Shown piece by piece: positions 56,343 through 64,000 of a DNA stretch of 64,000 nt. The stretch's first letter is position 1, and each line of letters opens with the position of its first letter. The notes under the pieces are model-generated. The model saw nothing but the letters and a program-made list of their open reading frames with translations. It had not been told where the DNA came from and made no database searches. Position numbers and translations under genes: made by a program. This DNA is from Apoda limacodes (taxonomy: Eukaryota > Arthropoda > Insecta > Lepidoptera > Limacodidae), in contig OX291549.1 of the NCBI GenBank assembly GCA_946406115.1, positions 24,637,901 through 24,701,900 on the forward strand, in the 5' to 3' direction.

Positions 56343-57307
56343 AATATTTCTCTTCGAAGATGGACATAGTATTAGTGCTATATCACGAGAACTCAATATA
56401 TCGCGATTCACTGTGAGGTTTTGGATTAGGCGTCACGGCGAAGAAGGGCAAATAACAGATCATAGAAATAATTCAGGATGACGACCGATACTAACCGCAG
56501 CGCAAATAACAGAAATCATTCGTCGTTACGAAGAGAATCGATTCACACCAACTAGTTATTTTGCTGCTTTATATGGTGTGAGTGCTCGGACGATCCGACG
56601 AGCTTTGCACAATGTTGGACTACACTACAGACACCATGCTATTAAAGTGGAACTGAAACCTCACCACAAAACAGCCCGGCTTGACTTTGCGCGACGACAT
56701 CTCGATTTTGATTGGGGGAATACTATATTTACCGATGAAAAAACTTTTAAATCAAGCCAAATCGGAAGATTAACTTTATGGCGCTACAATCGAACTCGGT
56801 ATGATGAAGGTCATATTGTGCCTCAAAACGAGTCAGGTCGCATTACAGTAAACTAATGGGGGTGGATGAGCCTTGACGGCGTCGGAGAACTGGCGTCGTT
56901 AGTGAATAGGGTTACGGCCATTAATTATGTGTCGCTTTTGGAAGAAGTGATGCTGCCTACTGTGCGCGTAGTGTATCCTGCAACGGAATTCCCACACATT
57001 ACTTACGTTCAAGATAATGCACGGATACACACAGCCCGTGCTACTATGGCGTGGTTCAACCTGCACCGTGATATTCATCCCATTCAATGGCCCGCTCGGT
57101 CTGCTGATTTAAACCCTATTGAAAATTTATGGGGCTTATGGTTCAACGCTGGGACTGTCAAAATGAAAGAAACCCTCAAGCTCTTAGATCACACTGTGCT
57201 CAAGTATGGGATGATAGAGGTACTGATCTATGCACGCGTCTTGTTGCATCTATGCGAGATAGACTACGTGCCGTCATAGCTGCAGAGGGAGGTTATACTA
57301 GATATTA
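56343..57307 (+). pseudogene. Tc1-type transposase, degenerate
   Basis: The N-terminal helix-turn-helix (EDGHSISAISRELNISRFTV) is followed by the DDE core: Asp in IFTDEKTF, Asp in YVQDNARIHTA and Glu in DLNPIENLWG, with 35 residues between the last two by my count. Stops occur at 56479-56481 (TGA) and 56854-56856 (TAA), and a frame change near 57135 moves the C-terminus to another frame that ends with a GGYTRY-like tail near 57307. Confidence 0.9.
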
Positions 57308-57436
57308 AATAAACATTTTCGAAGTGTCTATTTTATTATTTCTTCATATTCTTATGTAAAAAACTAAAATATTAGTTTTTTCAAAGAGGGTTTCTTATAT
57401 TTTAAAACTTGATAGTTGTCAGTCCATCTCCTAGAG

Positions 57437-60400
57437 CAGAGATGGCGAACCCATGGCAATTCGGGCACGCCAATCAATTATGAAATTTCTATTTTCACCT
57501 ACGTATGCTTGCAAGTCATTTTTAGAAATGAACTCTAGTTTAGCTTCCATACTGCTTAGTAACAAAGTACGAGCTTGCCCTAATGTGAGATTTTTAGCAC
57601 CTAATTTGCAACAGCAGAAATCACACATTTTTTTTTTTTAATTTGTATATAAATATTAAACATTTCGATTGCTGTAAACATTTCGAGCTGCAAGTATCTA
57701 AATAGCTTTAAGTTAACAGCAATTCGTTTAATTTTTCTCCACTATTATTAAGTAACCCAGATTTTTTTGGTCGTTCCCCTGTGTCCAACTATTATGTCCA
57801 ACTGGTTGTACAGACAAGGAATTTTTTTCCCCGTGGTCCAACTAAATAGTTGAACATTAGAAAACCAAAATTTACAGGGCCCGTTGTACAACTGCATGGC
57901 CAGTTGGACCACTGCCCCGAAATGATAATATTAAAGCTTTTAGCCGACTTTAAAAAAGGGTGTTCTCAAAGAGGTTTTCATGAAGGTTTTATAATGAACT
58001 AAACATTATTCCATTTTAACCGACTTTTAAAAGGATGAAAGTTGTTCTAGTTAAAAAACGTCAAGTGCGAGTCTGATTTGCGCATTGATACGGCTTAGTA
58101 CGAAATATAATTGCCAAAGCTTTTAACCAAGTTCAATTGAAGACAAGGTTTTGCACTCAAAATCTTAAAGCTTTATTCCAAGTGATTGTTTTAAAATAAT
58201 TTCCTATATCTCCAAAACTATTGATCGTAGACTACTAGATTCTTTACAGAAGTGATAGATCTCATCAAAATATTCGTTTCGAATGACAGCTGTCAAACTA
58301 AAAAGTGGTATATCTCCGTAACTATTAATCGTAGACTAGTAGTTTCTTTACAGAAGTGATAGATCTCATCAAGATCTTCGTTTCGGATGATAGCTGTTAA
58401 ATACTTTCAATATAATTAAATTTTGAACAATATTGGTTTATAAGTTTTTTTAGATTCCACTTATTTTATGGAATCCTAAATCGTGTAAAACACGCACTTA
58501 TCTTTTTTAGGGTTCCATACCCATAGAGTACCTACGGAACCCTATTACTTAAGCCTACGCTGTCTGTCCGGCCATAAATAGATGTGAACCTTAAATTTTT
58601 ATAGAATAAGTATTTAAATGGCGGGTTAGGTATCTAACATATAATAGGAAATTAAAAAGTAAAAATTTAAGGTCTGTCCCCGTACAAGGAACACGTCGTT
58701 TTCGTTGTTTTTGCTCTATCGTCAATACAGTAATACATATAAGTTTCGAACTTGCAGTGATTATAGTGTAAGCTTTAAAGTATAACAACAAATAATAAAA
58801 ATTGGCAAAGTGCGAGATGGGCCGAGCCATCACCATCTTTAATAACCGCGTCCTCTGGCGATTATGCAGAGATGAACAGTACCACGTTGGCTTGTTTACT
58901 TGTTTTGTTTTTGTTATTTAATACCCTTTCTTTAAATGACTATCCATTTTTTTACGATCAATTGTTTTGGCAATATACCACTTTCTAGTTTGACAGCCGT
59001 CATTCGAAACGAAGATCTTGATGAGATCTATCACTTCTGTAAGGAAACTACTTGTTTACGATTAATAGTGACGGCGATATACCACTTTCTAGTTTGACAG
59101 CTGTCATTCGAAACGAAGATCTTGATGAGATCTATCAGTTCTGTAATGAAAGAACTAGTCTACGATCAATAGTTTTGGAGATATAGCACTTTCTAGTTTT
59201 ACAACCGTCATTCGAAACGAAGATATTGATGAGATCTATCACTTCTGTAAAGAAACTACTAGTCTACGATTAATAGTTAAGGAGATACAGCACTTTTTAG
59301 TTTGACAGCTGTCATTCGAAACGAATATTTTGATGAGATCTATCACTTCTGTAAAGTACCTAGTAGTCTACGATCAATAGTTTTGGAGATATAGGTAGCT
59401 ATTTTAAAACAATCACTTGGAATAAAGCTTTAAGATTTTGTGTGCAAAACCTTGTCTTCAATTGAACTTGGTTAAAAAGCTTTGGTAATTATATTTCGTA
59501 TTAAGCCGTATCAATGCGCAAATCAGACTCACACTTGACGTTTTTTAACTAGAACAACTTCCATTGTTTTAAAAGTCGGTTAAAAAGGAATAGTATTTAG
59601 TTCATTAGAAAACCTTCATCGAAACCTCTTTGAGAACACCCTTTTTTAAATTCGGTTAAAAGCTTAAATGTTATTATTTCGGGGCGGTAGTCCATTGCCA
59701 TGCAGTTGTACAACGGGCCCTGTTAATTTAGATTTTCCAATGTTCAACTAATTAGTTGGACTAAGGGGAAAAAAATCCTTGTTTGTACAACTAGTTGGAC
59801 ACAGGGGAAAGACCCAAATATTTAAGGTTTACATCTATTTCTGTCTAAAAGATAGGGCCCTTTTATGGTCGGACAGACAGCATAGGCTCCTTAGGCACCC
59901 TATGGGTATGAAACCCTAAAAACGGAGAAGTACACGCATTTAGTTAGGATTCCATAAAATAAATGGAATCTAAAAAAACTTGTAAACCGATATTGTTCAA
60001 AATTAATTTTCTGTTGAAAGTATTTGACAGCTGTCATTCGAAACGAAGATCTTGATGAGATCTATCACTTCTGTATATAAACTACTAGTCTATGATCGAT
60101 AGAAACGGAGATATACCACTTTCTAGTTTGACAGCTGTCATCCAAAACGAAGATCTTGATGAGCTCTATCACTTCTGTAATGAAACTACTAGTCTATAAT
60201 CGATAGTTACGGAGATATACCACTTTCTAGTTTGACAGCTGTCATCCAAAACGAAGATCTTGATGAGCTCTATCACTTCCGTAATGAAACTACTCGTCTA
60301 TGATCGATAGTTACGGAGATATACCACTTTCTAGTTTGACAGCTGTCACCCAAAACGAAGATCTTGATGAGATCTATCACTTCTGTAAAAAAACTTCTAG

Positions 60401-61056
60401 TCTATGATCAATAGTTTTGGAGATATAGCACTTTCTAGTTTGACAGCTGTCATTCGAAACGAAGTTCTTAATGAGGTCTATTTCTTCTGTAAAGAAACTT
60501 CTAGTCTACGATCAATAGTTTTGGAGATATAGGTAGCCATTTGAAAACTATCACTTGGAATAAAGCTTTAAGATTTTGAGTGCAAAACCTTGTTTTCAAT
60601 TGAACTTGGTTAAAAAGTTTTGGTAAGTATTTATATTCCGTATTAAACCCTCAGTGCGCCAATCAGACTCACACTTGACGTTTTTTAACTAGAACAACTT
60701 CCATTCTTTTAAAAGTCGGTTAAAAAGGAATAATGTTTAATTCATTATAAAACCTTCACGAAAACCTCATTTGAGAACCTCCGTTTTTAAAGTCGGTTAA
60801 AAGCTTTAATTTTATTATTTTGGGGCAGTTGTCCAACTGACCATGCAGTTGTACAACGGGCACTGTAAATTTCGGTTTTCCAATGTTCAACTATTTAGTT
60901 GGACTACGGGGAAAAAAATTCCTTGTTTGTACAACTAGTTGGACAGAATAGTTGGACACAGGGGAACAACCCGATTTTTTGACGGCACGTCATAGGTACA
61001 GTATTGTTTTGTTCATAGAAAATGGCACATTCATTAATAAAGGTTCGCCATCCCTG
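57437..61056. mobile_element. hAT-like element nested in the Tc1 element, TSD TCCTAGAG
   Basis: Termini CAGAGATGGCGAACC at 57437 and GGTTCGCCATCCCTG ending at 61056 are inverted with one mismatch, and TCCTAGAG flanks both sides (57429-57436; 61057-61064). Own sequence without the foldback insertion is only about 0.4 kb, so it is a non-autonomous, MITE-sized copy. Confidence 0.9.
57768..60972. mobile_element. Foldback-type element 2, nested in the hAT-like element, TSD GATTTTTT
   Basis: Same family as 51577-53852. The right terminus is the complement of GGGTTGTTCCCCTGTGTCCA; the left start has decayed to TGGTCGTTCCCC. GATTTTTT flanks both sides (57760-57767; 60973-60980). The arms contain several GACAGCTGTC modules. 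There is an extra internal right terminus near 59817, after which a second right arm (59818-60972) follows, so this copy is a compound of 3.2 kb. Confidence 0.88.
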
Positions 61057-61739
61057 TCCTAGAGCGATTGATTGTCATATTAGAAAAAAGATAATCTATG
61101 GTCAATCAAATTATTATTAAATAGACATTTAGAACTTGTGACTTAAATGTGTGCATGCAATTGTGAACCTTAAGGTGGTAAACATTTTCTGAACGCGACC
61201 ATACATACATTGTGTAAAATGAAGTTACATGTAATCTAGATTTTTTACACAGGTATCTTAATCTAAATGCTATACATAACTTTCGATAGTTTGTGACTGA
61301 TGAACTTTAACATTATACTTAGCCTAAAACCATTAGTTCAGGTTTTTAACAGTTTTGTTTTTCTACAATATTATTTCGTTAATTGATTTAGCACACCCTT
61401 TTTCAAAATTTTTGATCAAATCGAAGGCGCATCATGAGGCAAGCCGCGAACAGGCAGACAGACGGATACGGCGAAACTGTATAGGTTCCTTATTGACTAT
61501 GGTACCCTATTAGGAAATCATTAAAAAAGGGACTGTGATTTCTTTTATATATATACTATAAATTTTTATGCGGAGATACTCACAGATAAAATTACTTATT
61601 GTCTGCTTCGTGTGTAGCTTATTGATAAATAAATAAAAACGCTTTATACGGGTGTTGAATGAAAACCACTCAACTGCTATCCGATGAAGGATACTTTGTC
61701 AAAAAAATGTTGCTTTGTATGTAAGCAATCTTCTTAAAC

Positions 61740-63170
61740 TCAAACTTTTTTTATTCAAGTAGACTTTTTAAACAGCACTTTTGAATCGTCAGTTTAAACG
61801 GTTCGGAATGAATGGTACCAAGAAGAACTTGCAAGAAACTCATCAGCTAATATTTTATTATATATTTTCATACTATATCATAACTTCATATTAAAATACA
61901 ATATAGTCTTACACTAGATAATAACATTATATACAATGTTTTAATTTAAAAATATTAGAAATGCACCAATACCAATACAAAATTCATTAAGTTATAATGC
62001 TTCCAAGCATTTTTATCATAAATGTATTCAGCAACTTTGTAATAGCCTTTTTTCATTAAACTATCTTTGCCATATATTTTAAATTTATTTGGAGGTAAAT
62101 TAACCACATTTTCTGGAATTTTATTGTAAAAATTTATACTTTGTTTTGCAAAAAAACTATGTACCATTTGAAGACGAAATTTTGGATCTACCAATTTATC
62201 TTTATTCCTTGTATAAACACTGTGTAGGTCTCTTTTCTTTAGCAAATAAGTGACAATTATAGCGTACATACATTATACAAGTGAAGATATATTTCCGAGG
62301 AACAGTTAAAATCAATCAATCAAGAAATCAATTTCCCTAAATAATTCCCTAAGAGAAATTCAAGCTCCCAATTTATCGATTGACCGAACTGCTCTCTTTT
62401 GCAAAAGAAAGACTGTATCGATATCAGCTACCTTAAAGCAAAATGGCATAGGACATGACGGAATAGAAATAGCTAAAGTAGACTAAGCGTGCAGTGTCAG
62501 CATCTGTAAGCTGCCTAACTTTTCTAACTGCATAAGCAGCTGAACTATGTTTCCCTGCAAGAACTGAAATGTGACGGTTCCACTGCAGCCTATTGTCTAA
62601 TGTAGGTAATACTTAGAAACACTGTTGAGTTAAATAGTTCTATTTCTTCTCCGTTTAAGAATAATTTTGTACTTATGTTTCTGACATTTGGCATCATAAA
62701 TTTTAAATACTTAGTCTTTTTTGCATTAAGAAGTAAATTATTTTTCATAAACCACTGAAGTACTTGAGAAAGTGCACTACTTACGTCATCAAAATTAGTT
62801 TTATTTCTGTCAACTTTAAATAAAAGAGACAATCTTTCTGCAAATAGTACAATCTTGCACAGCTTTTCACAAAGATAGGCAATTCATTTAAGTAATTTAA
62901 AATAGAAAAGAACCTTAAACAGAACCTTGCGGAACTCCTAATTTTACTTGTAAACCTTTGGATTTTACTACTACTACTTACATAAATATGAGCGAAAAAG
63001 GTCAAGAGCCAAATCTGCAATAACATTATAACTAAGTTTTCGTATAAGAGTTTAATGTTGCACACAGTCGAATGCCTTTAATAGATCACAGAAGATACCA
63101 ATGGCATTTTCTGATTGTTGCCAAGCATCAAATATATGTTGCAACACTGGCGTCAGTTGTGGAACGCCCA
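61740..63170 (-). pseudogene. Jockey/CR1-like LINE relic, reverse strand
   Basis: From 63065 down, broken RT text reads LNYLNELPIFVKSCARLYYL, then DDVSSALSQVLQWFMKNNLL and NAKKTKYLKFMMPNVR, and at 61955-62269 the C-terminus DLHSVYTRNKDKLVDPKFRL and NFYNKIPENVVNLPPNKFKI. This is the same family as 35410-36026, but longer and more decayed, with its 3' UTR towards 61740. Confidence 0.8.
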
Positions 63171-63644
63171 GTTGAAACCAAACAGTTGAGGAAAAAGTGA
63201 TCCATTGAAGTTAAAATGTTTAAGCATCTGATTAAACATAACTTTTAAAACGAAAAAATTCTCAAAATTGTTAGCGACATCAAGATCTGAACCAATAATG
63301 TTTGAATCTACAGTAAACGAATAATGATTGTCATGAAGTGTAATTTTTCCTTTTGTCACTATTTATTACGTGCCACGTGGCCCTTATTGATTTTCCAACC
63401 CTGCACACGTTTTTAAATATTTTTCAAATACATTTTGACATAGTCAGTGAATGTGGGACTGCGGCTTTTGGTTGTTGTTGTGGTTTCATTTCATTCAACT
63501 CGTACAACCTAGTTCGACTTACGTGAATTCCTAAAGTAACCCAGTTCTTGAATTTCATTTTATCGTTCGGCCTAAATGTTTTTACTTTAAACACTTGCTC
63601 GAACTCATTACTTAAGAAACTAAAAAAAAGAATTATAAATTGTA

Positions 63645-64000
63645 AAATCGGGCAAGTGCGAGTCGAACTCGCGCACGAAGGGTTCCGTACCATTATCTTT
63701 AAAAGCGGAAAAAACACGTTTTTTGTATGGGAGCCTTCTTAAATATTTGTAATATTTTAATTTAATTATTTATTTTTAAAGTGACTATATAACTAAATAT
63801 TCTGTGAATATTTTTATCGTCTACCTGTTGCCGTTATCAATATCGAGCAAAATCGAGCAAAAAAATCACGTTTGTTGTATGGAAGCCTCCTTAAATATCT
63901 TATTTTATTCTGTTTTTAGTATTTGTTGTTATAGCGGCAACAGAAATACATCTTCTGTGAAAATTTCAACCGTCATGGTTCATGAGATACAGCGTGGTGA
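63645..64000 (+). repeat. Common lepidopteran dispersed repeat, cut by the window end
   Basis: Starts with CGGGCAAGTGCGAGTCGAAC and GCACGAAGGGTTCCGTACC and runs through TTATAGCGGCAACAGAAATA to the end of the window. I recall this sequence as highly repetitive in moths and butterflies; its class is uncertain. Related GGGTTCCGTA scraps occur at 39927, 52430 and 58505. Confidence 0.6.

Larger units (their letters stand above)
56030..61201 (+). mobile_element. Tc1/mariner-type transposon, host of two nested insertions
   Basis: Inverted termini begin CGGTCGCGGTCAGAAAATGT on the left and, on the right, end with the complement of TGGTCGCGTTCAGAAAATGT; about 26 bp match with two mismatches. TA flanks both ends (56028-56029; 61202-61203). 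Removing the nested hAT-like element leaves about 1.6 kb, a normal Tc1 size. Confidence 0.9.

Noticed and set aside
57431..57628. Minus-strand frame as a hAT transposase end
   Set aside because: It overlaps the terminal inverted repeat, is very short and shows no hAT motif.
51577..60972. CRISPR-like interpretation of the regularly spaced palindromic modules
   Set aside because: The units are tandem parts of transposon arms in an insect genome, without spacers of constant length or cas genes.

Overview
The window looks like AT-rich nuclear DNA of an insect, most likely a moth or butterfly. The evidence is GT-AG introns, Jockey/CR1-, RTE- and BEL/Pao-type retroelement relics with tails of lepidopteran style, a Lep1-like Helitron fragment, and a dense set of DNA transposons. 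No rRNA, tRNA or CRISPR array was seen.

Region 1 (1-11649) is a nearly complete Maverick/Polinton-type (adintovirus-like) integrated virus or self-synthesising transposon. It is bounded by 658-bp terminal inverted repeats (TIRs); the left one starts at the first base of the window and may extend beyond it. It carries a protein-primed type B DNA polymerase with a spliced 5' exon, an FtsK/HerA-type packaging ATPase, two conserved proteins of unknown role, an rve integrase with a chromodomain, a penton/minor-capsid-like protein, a small pVI-like protein, an F54H12.2-type major capsid candidate and an adenain-type protease. An intron-containing gene lies in each TIR, and the two copies end differently. 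The polymerase has two in-frame stops, the pVI-like gene one, and the protease a frame break, so this copy looks inactive as a whole although integrase, ATPase and capsid frames are open. Most of its middle genes are joined by stop/start overlaps.

Region 2 (11650-28500) is host DNA full of relics: a GC-rich tandem array, a BEL/Pao gag-protease relic, LINE fragments, and a 644-bp segment present twice. The second copy lies inside 29-bp inverted repeats with an 8-bp target duplication and looks like a captured segment (Pack-MITE-like).

Region 3 (28520-42260, minus strand) holds one host gene assembled from six phase-compatible exons. It encodes a predicted 165-residue secreted protein rich in Ser, Asp and Asn. 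Its introns contain retroelement relics, a 53-bp tandem repeat, and a PIF/Harbinger-like MITE whose empty site is preserved in an inverted repeat copy 8 kb away.

Region 4 (42260-64000) is a transposon graveyard: a BEL integrase relic, a Jockey-like RT, a complete-ended hAT element (8-bp TSD), a CACTG-ended element carrying a protein family that is repetitive in arthropods, two foldback elements with very long inverted arms, and a three-level nest (Tc1-like containing a hAT-like containing a foldback element), each level with its own TSD. A reversed LINE relic and a common lepidopteran repeat close the window.
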